A DNA stretch of 55,290 nt from Candidatus Gottesmanbacteria bacterium RIFCSPLOWO2_01_FULL_42_22 (GCA_001779315.1 MFJU01000035.1:61255-116544), one strand, 5' to 3'. Shown: positions 1-9,383, counted from the first letter of the stretch. The notes: a model not told the origin generated them from the sequence alone. A program made the numbers and translations.

Positions 1-753
1 GATGGCGGTGACGAAACATTCGCCGGTTACCCCCGCTATCTCTTTTACCTTTATTATCCGTACCTCCATCTTCTGCCGGCCGGTTTATTGGCCTCTTTTT
101 TCTCCGGTCTTTATAAATTCAGATCTAACCGCAATTTTTCCCTTCTGGCTGACAAATATTTGCCCTCATTGAAAATGAGGAAGTTTGCAGGCTATCTTTC
201 CACGGTTGAATGGGTAAGCGGAATTCAAAAGAAAAAGCTGCTTCTGCAAAAAATCCCGGATCGGTCCGACGTACGTCGGACTCCCGGATCGAAAAGCCTG
301 GATGGGATTCTGCGTTTTGATTCTTTGACATATTTGCCGGATTATCTTTTGGTCAAGACTGATATTGCCTCGATGCACCACTCCCTGGAAGTCCGCTCTC
401 CGTTTCTTGATCATCTATTTTTTGAGACTGCCGCCAGATTGCCTGAAAGTGACAAAATCCGGGGACTGACCTCGAAATATTTATTGAGAAAGCTCCTGAA
501 AGAAGTCCTGCCGCAAGTAAAACTCAAAAGAAAACACGGTTTCCTGCCGCCACTTTCCTCATGGTTCAGGGGAAAATACAGCCGGCAACTGAAAGATGAA
601 ATAACCGATGCCAATTTCCGTGCAATTTCTTATCTTAATCATCCATACGTTGACAGGCTTTACCGGGAACATTTATCATGCCGGCATGACCATTCGGGAA
701 TACTTTGGACTTTACTATGCTTGAAAAACTGGCACCGCCAATTCGCTTTTTAG
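1..753 (+). CDS. asnB: Asparagine synthase (glutamine-hydrolysing), C-terminal part, truncated by window edge
   Basis: The reading frame is open from base 1 and starts inside the ATP-pyrophosphatase motif (DGGDE of SGDGGDE), so the glutaminase domain lies outside the window. Conserved AsnB features follow: YLPDYLLVKTD, then SMHHSLEVRSPFLDH, then KRKHGF. The family transfers glutamine nitrogen to an acyl-adenylate, usually aspartate. Next to O-antigen ligase and glycosyltransferase genes, paralogs often act in surface polysaccharide amidation; lasso-peptide cyclases belong to the same superfamily. A palindromic insertion at 254-291 falls in the coding frame. The stop overlaps the next gene, implying translational coupling. 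The family is certain; the exact role is not. Confidence 0.9.
   Translation, partial: DGGDETFAGYPRYLFYLYYPYLHLLPAGLLASFFSGLYKFRSNRNFSLLADKYLPSLKMRKFAGYLSTVEWVSGIQKKKLLLQKIPDRSDVRRTPGSKSLDGILRFDSLTYLPDYLLVKTDIASMHHSLEVRSPFLDHLFFETAARLPESDKIRGLTSKYLLRKLLKEVLPQVKLKRKHGFLPPLSSWFRGKYSRQLKDEITDANFRAISYLNHPYVDRLYREHLSCRHDHSGILWTLLCLKNWHRQFAF
254..291. repeat. 18-bp perfect palindrome flanked by 10-bp direct repeats, inside asnB
   Basis: Bases 264-281 form a perfect palindrome (GTCCGACGTACGTCGGAC). It is bracketed by two identical 10-mers, TCCCGGATCG, at 254-263 and 282-291. It is translated in frame as a short charged stretch between conserved AsnB blocks. This looks like an inserted palindromic unit rather than ancestral coding sequence. 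No second copy of the palindrome was seen in the window. Confidence 0.7.
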
Positions 754-2105
754 CCTCGCTCCTGATATTTTTCACTCTTATCATTCTTACACCCAATAAA
801 ATTATTTATTTCAGCGCCTACCCGGCAGCTGTTTTACTTTTTTATTTATCGGTACAAGATCTGCGCCGATCCCTGCTTTTAGCCATGATACTGGCTGTTT
901 TTTCCGATGTCTATTTAGGGGCCGGTCTGTTCCGGCTGGAACCGGCCGGCTTTAATATGGGATCGGGCTGGTGGATTTCTCCGGTGACTATATTAATGCC
1001 TGTAATGCTTTTATTTTCACTGAAAGTTAAACTCAAAAAAAATCCTGCCGATATTTTTCTGCTGCTGTTTTTCGTCTGGTCGGCGCTGACTTTTACGTTT
1101 AATACCGACCAAAATTCATTTTACGGAATGATTGCCCTTTCCGAATCAGTCCTGCTCTATTTTTTATTCAGGCTTTACCTGAAGAAAGAAGACCAGCCCT
1201 TTTTAACCGCTTTGTTTTTGGCCATTTTACTTTTTCAAACATTTATCGGCCTCTGGCAATTTTATCTGGGGCGCCCCATTGGTTTAATCGCCGAATCCAT
1301 CATTGCCGATAATCCGGCCGGCATCACGACAAGTGAAAACATCCGCCTTTTCAGAATTAGCGGCACTTTCGGACATCCCAATGTTCTGGCTGCTTTTCTG
1401 CTGGTTCTATACCCTTTTTTGGACTTGTTTAAAAGCATAAAATCTTGGGCAAATACTTTTAGGTCTATGGTAATTTTAGCCTTTATTTTTACTTTCAGCC
1501 GCCTGGCCTGGGTTGTTTTATTGATAGTCCATCTAATTTTCAGCTATTCGCTGCCTTACTCAATAGCCATTGACCGGTTCAGAAAAAAATTTCATTTGAA
1601 CAGAAAAGCCGTCATTTATCTGTCAACGGTTTTAATCATAATTTATCTTTTATTTCCGTACATACTGCTCAGGTTTAAGACGATACCGGCTTCACTGGAT
1701 GAGTTTGGATCTTTAGGGACGAGGGTAAAACTGGACCAGGAAGCAATTGCACTGATTAAAAAAAATCCACTGGTCGGTACAGGCTTAAACAAATCGCTTG
1801 AGAGTTACATCAGACAACCTTCTACTAACATCTTTGAAAACAACCCGCCCGGTATTTTTTACAAGATCCACAATACTTTTTTGGAAATAACGGCAGAGAC
1901 AGGAATTCCCGGCCTTTTACTTTTCGTTCTTTTTTTAGTTTCTGTCATAAGAAGCGGTTCCGCAATATTTTCGGCTAAAGCGGCATTGCCCACTGCTGCC
2001 TATTACGGATTGTTAAGTTTGATCATCATAAGTTATGTCAACCCTTTTTTTCATACCAGCGTCTTAAAATGGCTTTTTTTGCTATCGTCTATTCTTTTGA
2101 TTTAA
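717..2105 (+). CDS. O-antigen ligase/polymerase-like (Wzy_C) membrane protein
   Basis: About 462 residues, almost entirely hydrophobic with roughly ten or more membrane segments. A central extracytoplasmic stretch follows FRISGTFGHPNVLAA, the typical family region around the catalytic loop. A second conserved block, GTGLNKSLESY...HNTFLEITAETGIPGL, matches Wzy_C/RfaL-like ligases, which move lipid-linked glycans onto acceptors or polymerise repeat units. ATG 717 overlaps the end of asnB by 37 nt; a TTG at 705 is an alternative in-frame start. No Shine-Dalgarno is evident, fitting translational coupling. The substrate cannot be told from sequence. Confidence 0.85.
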   Translation: MLEKLAPPIRFLASLLIFFTLIILTPNKIIYFSAYPAAVLLFYLSVQDLRRSLLLAMILAVFSDVYLGAGLFRLEPAGFNMGSGWWISPVTILMPVMLLFSLKVKLKKNPADIFLLLFFVWSALTFTFNTDQNSFYGMIALSESVLLYFLFRLYLKKEDQPFLTALFLAILLFQTFIGLWQFYLGRPIGLIAESIIADNPAGITTSENIRLFRISGTFGHPNVLAAFLLVLYPFLDLFKSIKSWANTFRSMVILAFIFTFSRLAWVVLLIVHLIFSYSLPYSIAIDRFRKKFHLNRKAVIYLSTVLIIIYLLFPYILLRFKTIPASLDEFGSLGTRVKLDQEAIALIKKNPLVGTGLNKSLESYIRQPSTNIFENNPPGIFYKIHNTFLEITAETGIPGLLLFVLFLVSVIRSGSAIFSAKAALPTAAYYGLLSLIIISYVNPFFHTSVLKWLFLLSSILLI

Positions 2106-2108
2106 AAT

Positions 2109-2873
2109 ATGCGGATAATGACTAAAAATTATTTGATTATTGTTTTTCTGATCTTTGTTTTTTCCGTTTTTTATTTTTTATTGAGTAGGGCGAAAAATTC
2201 AACCGATCTTTATGTCAGGGCGATTTTTGCCCCGAAAGAGGATTTGACGGTGGCTGTCCCTTATTGGGTAGCCAACAGCCTGAAAAAAGGCGACAGGGAA
2301 AAGACTGCCTTCGGTCAAACCATCGCCGAAATTACGGATATCGAATCATATGAGGGAGGAGGGCACGGCAAGCATTTGATCATGGAAATGAAAATAACTG
2401 CCCAGAGAGACCGGGCGGATAATTTCTCATATAAAAACCAGTCCCTGGCGCTTAATGAATGGGTGGATTTCAATTTCGGCAAAGTCAAGCAAAGAGGCTT
2501 AATTACCTATCTGGATGCGAAACCATCGAAATATCCCGTAAAAATGCTGCTGGTCAATCTGGTTAAAAAAAAAGAATTAACTTATATTGCCGGTCAGGTC
2601 AGGATAGGAGACGTCATGTTGAATGATAAAGGAGAAGCGATGGCGCGTGTGACCGCTCTTAAGATATCTCCTTCGGTTTTCAAGGATGCAAATCTTGCGG
2701 AAGCGGTTGATGACATCGCTCTTTCCGTGGAAATAACGGCAAAAGAGATCAACGGAATATTGTATTTCGGGGAAATAGCTAAAATTGCCGTGGGCCAGAA
2801 AATAACACTTTTTTTCAAAAATGTCACTCTTTGGGAAGCTGATATTACTTCTGTTGGCTCATTAACAGATTAA
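2109..2873 (+). CDS. Membrane-anchored DUF4330-like protein
   Basis: 254 residues: one N-terminal membrane helix (about residues 7-27), then an extracytoplasmic beta-rich part that seems to contain two related halves (about 35-130 and 145-250), each with a G-D/G-x-x-x-x-D-x-x-G pattern. The pattern recalls DUF4330, found beside polysaccharide export genes, but the match is by eye only. It starts 3 nt after the ligase stop, so it is in the same transcript. A second ATG at 2118 is possible. The 3' end overlaps the convergent glycosyltransferase gene by 29 bp. Role unknown, probably envelope glycan assembly. Confidence 0.55.
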   Translation: MRIMTKNYLIIVFLIFVFSVFYFLLSRAKNSTDLYVRAIFAPKEDLTVAVPYWVANSLKKGDREKTAFGQTIAEITDIESYEGGGHGKHLIMEMKITAQRDRADNFSYKNQSLALNEWVDFNFGKVKQRGLITYLDAKPSKYPVKMLLVNLVKKKELTYIAGQVRIGDVMLNDKGEAMARVTALKISPSVFKDANLAEAVDDIALSVEITAKEINGILYFGEIAKIAVGQKITLFFKNVTLWEADITSVGSLTD

Positions 2874-4017
2874 TTATTCCGTAGTATTTTTTTTCTTCAG
2901 CCGGCCAATTGTATTTTTTAAAAAAAAGACTGGTATGCCGTTTCAGACTATTCCGTAAATTTTTGTCCCGGTAGAGCTTCAGCACTTTCCGGTAAAATTC
3001 GTCCGAGGTGTTTTTTTCCAGAAAGCAGATCATTTTATCCGAAAAAGTTTTCTCCAGAAGTTTGGTTTTCGTAGCGACTACCGGTATGCCGCAGGCTAAA
3101 AATTCCGTCAATTTTAGAGGCAGGATTCTTTCAGTAAAAAGGTTTTTTTTAACCAGTGTTAGCCCGATATCCGCCTTGTGGATTTCTTTAGAAATGGCTT
3201 CCAGTGATAACGGTTTTTTTATAATAATATATTTATAAATTTTCAATTTATTTATCCTATTCAGCAAATGCCGGTAATAGCTGCCCTCATTTTCGATTTT
3301 CGGGATGATGATTAACCGAAGATCAGGAATTCTTTTAATCAGGCTGGGTATCGCCTCAAGAGCTATTTCCAGATTGAATCTTTCGTCAATCGTACCCATA
3401 TACATTAAGTTAAAAGAGGATAATGAGTCGGGGCGTTTCTGATATTTAAATAATTTCTGATCCGGAAAATTATTGATAACTTCAATTTTTTCCGAAGGTG
3501 CCGAATTTCTGCCGCTAAAGATTTTTTTGAATTCGGAATTGGCGGTAATTATTTTATCGGCAAAAGCAAAACAATATTTTTCCACCAGCAAAACCAGCCG
3601 CACGAGCCAATTTTCTCTTTTTAGGCGGTATTTGGTCATCAATAATTCCGGCATTGGATCATGCATATCGAGAATGATCCGGCTGCCGGAAAGCTTGGGT
3701 ATAAAAGCGGTAAAAACCAAAAAATCCGGCATATTATGAACATGAATCAATAGGTATTTTCTGACAAGAGTTCTCCAGGTTAACATGCAGAAGGCAAATA
3801 TGAAGAACAGGCTATATTCCAGTAAATACCAGACGAGATTAATTCTTATTCTGGGTAAAGGAAACATAACAAGACGGATATTTTTATGAACAGGTTTGTA
3901 ATTTTCCCGAAGGCAGATAATATCCACCAAATGACCTTTTCGAGCCAAACTTTCCGCATATCGCCTGACCCGGGCGTCCCGGGAATAGTGGGCATAAACG
4001 ACCATGGCGATTCTCAT
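2845..4017 (-). CDS. Glycosyltransferase family 4 (GT-B fold)
   Basis: 390 residues from ATG 4017. The N-terminus (MRIAMVVYAHYSRDARVRR) is the typical GT4 nucleotide-fold start with the SRDxRV loop. HVHNMPDFL and LDMHDPMPEL lie in the acceptor domain. In the C-terminal domain NLMYMGTIDERFNLEIALEA and LPLKLTEFLACGIPVVATKT contain the donor-binding E-x7-E-like region. The enzyme probably adds a sugar to a lipid-linked surface glycan. A longer frame opens at 4044, but a TATAAT box ends 6 nt before 4017, which supports the shorter start. Confidence 0.88.
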   Translation of the reverse strand: MRIAMVVYAHYSRDARVRRYAESLARKGHLVDIICLRENYKPVHKNIRLVMFPLPRIRINLVWYLLEYSLFFIFAFCMLTWRTLVRKYLLIHVHNMPDFLVFTAFIPKLSGSRIILDMHDPMPELLMTKYRLKRENWLVRLVLLVEKYCFAFADKIITANSEFKKIFSGRNSAPSEKIEVINNFPDQKLFKYQKRPDSLSSFNLMYMGTIDERFNLEIALEAIPSLIKRIPDLRLIIIPKIENEGSYYRHLLNRINKLKIYKYIIIKKPLSLEAISKEIHKADIGLTLVKKNLFTERILPLKLTEFLACGIPVVATKTKLLEKTFSDKMICFLEKNTSDEFYRKVLKLYRDKNLRNSLKRHTSLFFKKYNWPAEEKKYYGIINLLMSQQK

Positions 4018-4029
4018 GGAGGTATTATA
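4018..4029 (-). promoter_or_regulatory. -10 box and 6-nt leader of the GT4 gene
   Basis: TATAAT on the minus strand at 4029-4024, then six bases, then the ATG at 4017. A transcript would begin at or next to the start codon, so the mRNA would be leaderless. The -35 region is weak. Confidence 0.55.
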
Positions 4030-4082
4030 GCCGATTGAGCGCATCTTGCTATAGTTTGCCGGAAAAATATCAGGCTGTTGAT

Positions 4083-5360
4083 TCAGGATTTAATAAAGAA
4101 AAATATTTTACGGTAAGTACGCCTGGCAAAATTGACCGTCAATTTATACGGGATATAGATGATTGAGTTGATGACCGAAGGGTAAAAAATGACCCTCAGT
4201 TTTTTGGGTAGAGGCTCCGGTGACAGATAAAAGATATTGCTGAAACGCTTTCTTCCGGCGCTAATTTGACCAGCCTCGCTTTCCAAAAGGTTTCCCGAAG
4301 TTAATTTTTTTATAAGTCTTAATTTATTACCTAAAGGTTTTATTTTATTAAGAAATCCAACCGGTATTGAAAAGGGATAATATTTTTCGAGAAGTAAAAA
4401 AGAAGGATAGACAAAATTCTCCAAGCGGTATTCCAAAATTTGTTTTAGCAGTCCCTGCCAATCCCCTTTCAGTTTTCGGCAAGCGGAACGCATGAGAGCC
4501 AGGCGGAAATAACCGCTGAAACTGTGATGGAAGAAATGAAGCGCCAGATAGAGGATTTGATGTTCGGCTGACAGCAGGTTAAATTTGATATTTTTATATT
4601 TAAAGATGCTTTTCCTCGCTAAAAACAATTCAGTTAATTTATTTATCTGTTTTTGGGGATAGAGGGCATCGAGGCCTGATATTTGGTTCATCAGAAATGC
4701 CGGTTCGCGGTGGATATCCAAAACAACCGGCCAAAGGGAAGTTTTTTTTATAAAAACAGTTTCCGTCGGCACTTTTTTAAAGAGTTTAAATATCGGGGAA
4801 TATGAAGAATCCACGCTTTGAAAACCTCTCTTCTGAAGGGCAACCGAAGCCGTTTGGTAATCTTTCGGAGAAATGAGGAGATCACAGTCAGCATAAAGCC
4901 GTTGAGGCAGATTTTTCTGCAAAAATAAATAAAGCGGCAGGCCTTTCAGAAATACATAGTCCACTTTTTTCCGGTTAAAAGCTTGGGTTATTTTTGCCAG
5001 CTCTTTCAAATAACTGTCCGCCTGAATCAGGTAGTAATCTTTTACTCTTAGAGACTGTCCTTTTCTGGTAAAATAGGTCAGGCGGGCATGAACATTTTGC
5101 GACGGGATATGGCCGTCTGATTTAAAGTTATGGTCTCCTTTGGTTATTAGATATTTTGTTGATTTATAAATTACCCGGTGGATCATAAATTGCCTCTTTT
5201 TTTCTACCATAATTAATTCGTCTTCCTTAACTTTGTCAAAACGGCTTTTTTTGAGATGGAGGACATCTCCGGGTCTTATTATCGGCAGCATGCTGGTTCC
5301 ATCCGCTTTGAGGGAAAAACGGGACATCTTGACTAATTTTTTAAGAAGTCTGTATTGCAT
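4083..5360 (-). CDS. Fusion of S24/S26 signal-peptidase-like domain with NTP_transf_5 nucleotidyltransferase
   Basis: 425 residues in two parts. Residues 12-100 look like an S26 peptidase of the SipW/archaeal type: GTSMLP with the candidate nucleophile Ser23, RPGDV, IHRVI with His61 where the bacterial type has Lys, and TKGDHN (74-79). No membrane helix is seen. Residues about 115-370 resemble the uncharacterised nucleotidyltransferase family PF14907: VDYVFLKGLPLYLF, then ADCDLLISP with acidic metal-ligand candidates Asp158 and Asp160. In other bacteria such nucleotidyltransferases, S24/S26-like proteins, PqqD and HprK-like kinases occur together in glycan and lasso-peptide loci. It is divergent from the next ligase gene with a 32-bp gap. 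Substrate unknown. Confidence 0.72.
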   Translation of the reverse strand: MQYRLLKKLVKMSRFSLKADGTSMLPIIRPGDVLHLKKSRFDKVKEDELIMVEKKRQFMIHRVIYKSTKYLITKGDHNFKSDGHIPSQNVHARLTYFTRKGQSLRVKDYYLIQADSYLKELAKITQAFNRKKVDYVFLKGLPLYLFLQKNLPQRLYADCDLLISPKDYQTASVALQKRGFQSVDSSYSPIFKLFKKVPTETVFIKKTSLWPVVLDIHREPAFLMNQISGLDALYPQKQINKLTELFLARKSIFKYKNIKFNLLSAEHQILYLALHFFHHSFSGYFRLALMRSACRKLKGDWQGLLKQILEYRLENFVYPSFLLLEKYYPFSIPVGFLNKIKPLGNKLRLIKKLTSGNLLESEAGQISAGRKRFSNIFYLSPEPLPKKLRVIFYPSVINSIIYIPYKLTVNFARRTYRKIFFFIKS

Positions 5361-5392
5361 GAAAAGCAGCGAAATTTTAACATATTAGCGCT

Positions 5393-7024
5393 ATGAGATA
5401 TATTTGGCCGGTTATTTTTTTATTGCCGGTAATTGAATCTGTCGACAGACAGCTTGGTTTAGTGATTCTGCTAACTGTCCCCCTTTTTCTTATCAGAAAA
5501 ATAACTTTCGACAAAATTGACATTCCTTTTTTCCTCTTTATCGTTTGGCTTCTGATAATCCTGCCGTTTTCCCAATCTTATTATTTTTCCTTATTGGAGA
5601 CGGGGCGTTATTTCGCTTATTTCCTGATTTTTGTATTAGTCCGCCGGTTACCAGAAGAAGAGAAAGGCAGTCTTCAAAGAAAATGGCCGTTCTACCTTAT
5701 CTTGAACAGCCTGATTTTAATTGTGCTGTGGGGAGTTTTCATGCTGATTCCTTCTTTGCCGCAGCCCTCCGGTATGAACCTTTTCTATCCGTCATTCGGT
5801 CATAACCGTCTGGCTGCTCTGCTGATATTGGCATTGCCGGTTTTAATTTATAAAATACCTGTGCCTTTTTTGGGTGAATATGCCTCATTTTTGCTGCCGT
5901 TTCTGACCATCATGCTCTTTTTGACCGCAGGCCGCGGTGCCATTATTTCCCTTCTGTTAGGCTTAGCATTGACTGTCATTTGGCAAAGAAGAAAAGACCA
6001 AATAGACAGGTTTGCCAAAGTCTTTATTCTTTTGGGAATTGCTTTTTTATTTTCAAGCCATTTCTATTCCCAATATCTGGTAAGTTTTAGAAAACCGGAA
6101 GGCTTCTATAAACCGCTCAATTTTGAACAAAGGTTTGAGTTTTACCGCCAGGGACTCGCGTCCTTCTCGGCATCTCCGCTTTTGGGAAATGGAATGGATA
6201 CTTTCAGATACCTCTCGCAGAAATTACAGTCCTTTCCTTTAAGCTGGTCATGGTACAACCATAATCATTTTCTGGATATAGCTTCCGGGACTGGTTTAAC
6301 AGGCTTAATACTTTTTTTAATCTGGTTGCTATTTTCTTTCCGGGAATTAATAAAAAGCCGACCTGTAAAGGCCGGTATTGTCTGTCTTTTGGCAGCCTCC
6401 CTGATTCACAGTCAAATGGATTACGACTGGCAATACCTCTCACTTTTATTTTATTTTATTCTTATTCTAGCCTTAAATTTAGCTAAGCAAAAACCTGTGT
6501 TAAGTTTAAGCAGTAAGCCCTTTATGTCACTTTTAGCCTTTTTTATATTGGCGGCTCTTTTTTTACCCTCAAGCGAAAAATTACTAAAAGAAGCCGATAA
6601 ATTAAGCGAAACAGGAAAGATAGAGGAAGCTTATGCAAAATTAAACCAAGCCCTTTTTTGGGATAAAGGTAACCGCTCAATTTATCTCAAATTAGCGGAT
6701 TGGTATATAAAGAAAAGCGATTTTGAGCGTGCACATTTTTATCTGCAGGAAGCCATCAGAAAAAATCCGCAGGACAGCCATAAAGAAATACGGGAAGATT
6801 ATTCTCTATATCTTAAACAGGCAGGGATGTCTTTTAGTCAGGGAGAGAGGCAGAAAGCATATGGTTATCTGAAAGCGGCCTTGGATAAATATCCCCTATA
6901 CCATCGCCATTTGGAAAGAGACATACCCTCTGACGTTGATTTTTATGAATATCTGGAAAAAGCCGAAGCTAATACCGCGATTATCACTTTTTCCCCTGCT
7001 GAAATAACTTCGTTGAAGTTATAA
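5393..7024 (+). CDS. O-antigen ligase/polymerase-like protein with C-terminal TPR repeats
   Basis: 543 residues. About ten or more membrane segments cover residues 1-390, including the Wzy_C blocks YPSFGHNRLAALL and SPLLGNGMDTFRYL...WYNHNHFLDIASGTGLTGL. The last ~150 residues are soluble and contain TPR-like helices (GKIEEAYAKLNQALFWDKGN; ERAHFYLQEAIRKNPQ). Wzy-TPR fusions are known among glycan polymerases and protein O-oligosaccharyltransferases. With two ligase-like genes in one locus, one could polymerise glycan while the other glycosylates the Thr/Pro-rich secreted proteins just downstream; that is inference. Confidence 0.85.
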   Translation: MRYIWPVIFLLPVIESVDRQLGLVILLTVPLFLIRKITFDKIDIPFFLFIVWLLIILPFSQSYYFSLLETGRYFAYFLIFVLVRRLPEEEKGSLQRKWPFYLILNSLILIVLWGVFMLIPSLPQPSGMNLFYPSFGHNRLAALLILALPVLIYKIPVPFLGEYASFLLPFLTIMLFLTAGRGAIISLLLGLALTVIWQRRKDQIDRFAKVFILLGIAFLFSSHFYSQYLVSFRKPEGFYKPLNFEQRFEFYRQGLASFSASPLLGNGMDTFRYLSQKLQSFPLSWSWYNHNHFLDIASGTGLTGLILFLIWLLFSFRELIKSRPVKAGIVCLLAASLIHSQMDYDWQYLSLLFYFILILALNLAKQKPVLSLSSKPFMSLLAFFILAALFLPSSEKLLKEADKLSETGKIEEAYAKLNQALFWDKGNRSIYLKLADWYIKKSDFERAHFYLQEAIRKNPQDSHKEIREDYSLYLKQAGMSFSQGERQKAYGYLKAALDKYPLYHRHLERDIPSDVDFYEYLEKAEANTAIITFSPAEITSLKL

Positions 7025-7034
7025 TTTTATTCTG

Positions 7035-7063
7035 TTGACATTCGCTTAGTATAAATCTATTCT
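7035..7063 (+). promoter_or_regulatory. Sigma70-type promoter of the surface protein gene
   Basis: TTGACA at 7035-7040, a 17-nt spacer, TATTCT at 7058-7063, six bases, then ATG at 7070. Predicted transcription starts at or beside the start codon, so the mRNA is probably leaderless. Confidence 0.75.
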
Positions 7064-7069
7064 TTAATT

Positions 7070-9304
7070 ATGTTCGCCAGACGCGGATTTATACCGGCTG
7101 TTCTCATCTGTTTGATTTCGCTGTTAATTTCTTTAATTAAATTTGAATTGAAGTCTCCCGATAAAGTCCTGGCACAATATCCGACGATACCAGAAGATCT
7201 GACACCAACTATTGAACCTCCTGTAGTTACCATCTGCAAAGGCAATGATGTTACTAAAGTTACCTGCAATATTTCAGGAGGGGCCAGTAAGCTCTATGTA
7301 GTAGGCGTTACCTATAGGAATAATGTCAGTGTCAGTAATATTAGCGGAGTTGCCGGTTTATCCTGGACAAAACATCTCAGGCAATGTGCTGCCAATAATG
7401 CGGCTTATCTGGAAATCTGGACGGCCTACGGTTCTCCAACCGATGGGACGATTGATATCAATTTATCGGGTGCTTCGACAGCCGTAGTCGGTTCCGTCAC
7501 CCGTTACAGCGGAGCCGATCCTGCATCTCCGGTCGAGAACTGGACCAGCGCTAACACCAAAGGGGTGGCCAGCACACAGTGTAATACCGGAAGCGGCAAT
7601 TCTAATCCGGCTATTCTTCCCATTACAGCCTCAACCGCAAATTCCATTTTATATGTAATGACCAATGTCAGAAGTAAGATAATTACGAATGCTGATCCGG
7701 ATTACAGCCAGATTGCTTCTGATGATGCCGGCAGCGGTACCAATAGCTATATCCATGACCGGGTTTTTCCCTCTGCCGGAGTGGACAATGTCAGCCATAC
7801 TTTAGACGGAACTGCCGACTGGCTGATTGCCGGTATAGTCGTTAGACCCCAGCCGGTAGTACCGACACCGACCAAAACTAAGATATACGGCTGGGTTTAC
7901 CAGGAAACAAATAATAATATTGACCGTTCAGCCGCTGAAGCGGAAGGTTTGCTCGGCGGGATAGGCCTTAATCTTTACGGTCCGATTAATAATTCGACCA
8001 CCTCACAGGGTACTCCTCTGGCCGGATTACTCGGAAATTATCGTTTTTCTAATTTAAATGACGGAATTTATACCGTTGACATGTTATCGGTTCCGGGCAA
8101 CATGACTTTTTTTCCGTATTACACCAATCCGCAGGTAGGCATTATTGTTAACGGAACGGAAGTCATTGTTGATTTCCCTCTGATTACCATCACACCGACC
8201 GGATCACCATCCCCGACGGATCCTTTTCCGTCCAATTCCCCGACACCGACTCAAAGTGATATCACTCCGACAGAACAAGTTACACCGACCTCCATGATCA
8301 CTCCACCGGAAACATGCTTAACTCTGCCCACCCCCGATTTAGTCGCACCGGATCATGATGTATGTCTTGGTTATAAACCGACATTTTCTGCCAATGTAGC
8401 AGATCCCAACGGCGATAATGTCTGGTCGCATTTCTTTTTAGGCGACTGGCAAATAAACGGCAATATAGCTGCGGCAACAGGAGGGTTAAGCAGTTTTAGC
8501 CCTTCGGAATCGGATCTTAATTTATCGGACAGTTTTTGGTGGACGGCCGTGACACAATCTTCATCCTGTCCCAATTCCGCTTCTGCCCCGTCAAGACTGT
8601 TAACACTGGATTATACGCCTCCGGCCCAACCGGAACCGCCTGTATGTTTACTGGACTACCAGAATTATGTGACTGGAGAATCGTTTTTTACCTGTAGTTG
8701 GAATGAACCCTTGTCTTCCGGTTGCGGTGTACCGGTTGATTACCGGCCGTATTTCTGGAGTACTCCTGGTGACGGTACTCTCCCCTGGGATCCGGGCTGG
8801 ATCGGAAATCAGAATTCGGTGACAGTGGTAATCGAGGACGGACGGGAACTCTATGCCCAGCTAATAGTAAAAGATTCGGCCGGCAATATTTCGGTAGCCT
8901 CTCAGATTGGTGGTCCTTTTACCGCACCTAGGATTAATTACGGAGCCACTCCTACTAGCGGTGTTTTGCCGACTGTCACTCCGACTCCGACTAATACTTT
9001 GACTCCCACACCCGGTCCGTGGATGCAGCTTAAAGGCGGCGATGCATATCAGCCGAATATCATGCAGCCTGTACCGTTGGGTAAATATTTTCTCGATCTG
9101 ATGCCTACACCGGCGGAAAATCCCAATTCTTTTGGATTAGTCTGGACAAATAGCGGCGGTGGTAATTTCGGCTACGGTTTAGTTTCACCCCAAAATTGGC
9201 AGGCTGAGGCATCCTTTACCAACGCTTATTCCTTCAGTTATTATTGGGAAGCTTTGAAAAATAAGGCCAAAGAAATTGACAATTCGATTGTCGGGATTAA
9301 ATAA
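7070..9304 (+). CDS. Large secreted Thr/Pro-linked multidomain surface protein
   Basis: 744 residues. An N-terminal hydrophobic helix (about 8-27) acts as signal or anchor. Residues ~45-265 form a beta-sandwich-like domain similar to one in the next gene (both contain an xxVGVxYRNN/VAVSMRNN strand and a final IAGIVVRP/VAVIIKSP strand). Residues ~270-375 (KIYGWVYQETNNN...GLLGNYRFSNLNDGIYTV) look like a SdrD/Cna-B type carboxypeptidase-regulatory fold. Thr/Pro-rich linkers follow at ~380-425 and ~630-655, with an Ig-like region between them. The linkers are candidates for O-glycosylation. No LPXTG or second membrane anchor is seen. It likely belongs to the cell surface or pilus system encoded next. 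Confidence 0.75.
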   Translation: MFARRGFIPAVLICLISLLISLIKFELKSPDKVLAQYPTIPEDLTPTIEPPVVTICKGNDVTKVTCNISGGASKLYVVGVTYRNNVSVSNISGVAGLSWTKHLRQCAANNAAYLEIWTAYGSPTDGTIDINLSGASTAVVGSVTRYSGADPASPVENWTSANTKGVASTQCNTGSGNSNPAILPITASTANSILYVMTNVRSKIITNADPDYSQIASDDAGSGTNSYIHDRVFPSAGVDNVSHTLDGTADWLIAGIVVRPQPVVPTPTKTKIYGWVYQETNNNIDRSAAEAEGLLGGIGLNLYGPINNSTTSQGTPLAGLLGNYRFSNLNDGIYTVDMLSVPGNMTFFPYYTNPQVGIIVNGTEVIVDFPLITITPTGSPSPTDPFPSNSPTPTQSDITPTEQVTPTSMITPPETCLTLPTPDLVAPDHDVCLGYKPTFSANVADPNGDNVWSHFFLGDWQINGNIAAATGGLSSFSPSESDLNLSDSFWWTAVTQSSSCPNSASAPSRLLTLDYTPPAQPEPPVCLLDYQNYVTGESFFTCSWNEPLSSGCGVPVDYRPYFWSTPGDGTLPWDPGWIGNQNSVTVVIEDGRELYAQLIVKDSAGNISVASQIGGPFTAPRINYGATPTSGVLPTVTPTPTNTLTPTPGPWMQLKGGDAYQPNIMQPVPLGKYFLDLMPTPAENPNSFGLVWTNSGGGNFGYGLVSPQNWQAEASFTNAYSFSYYWEALKNKAKEIDNSIVGIK

Positions 9305-9383
9305 TTTACGATAATAATATATGAAATTTGATTTATCATCAGAATATATAATCAGTTGACGGGGTCGGTGCGATAACCGAATT

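Noticed and set aside
1-753. AsnB homolog as the lasso cyclase of the peptide module
   Set aside because: It is 22 kb away, among polysaccharide genes, its N-terminal half is out of the window, and the peptides lack a lasso ring layout. Kept only as a remote possibility.
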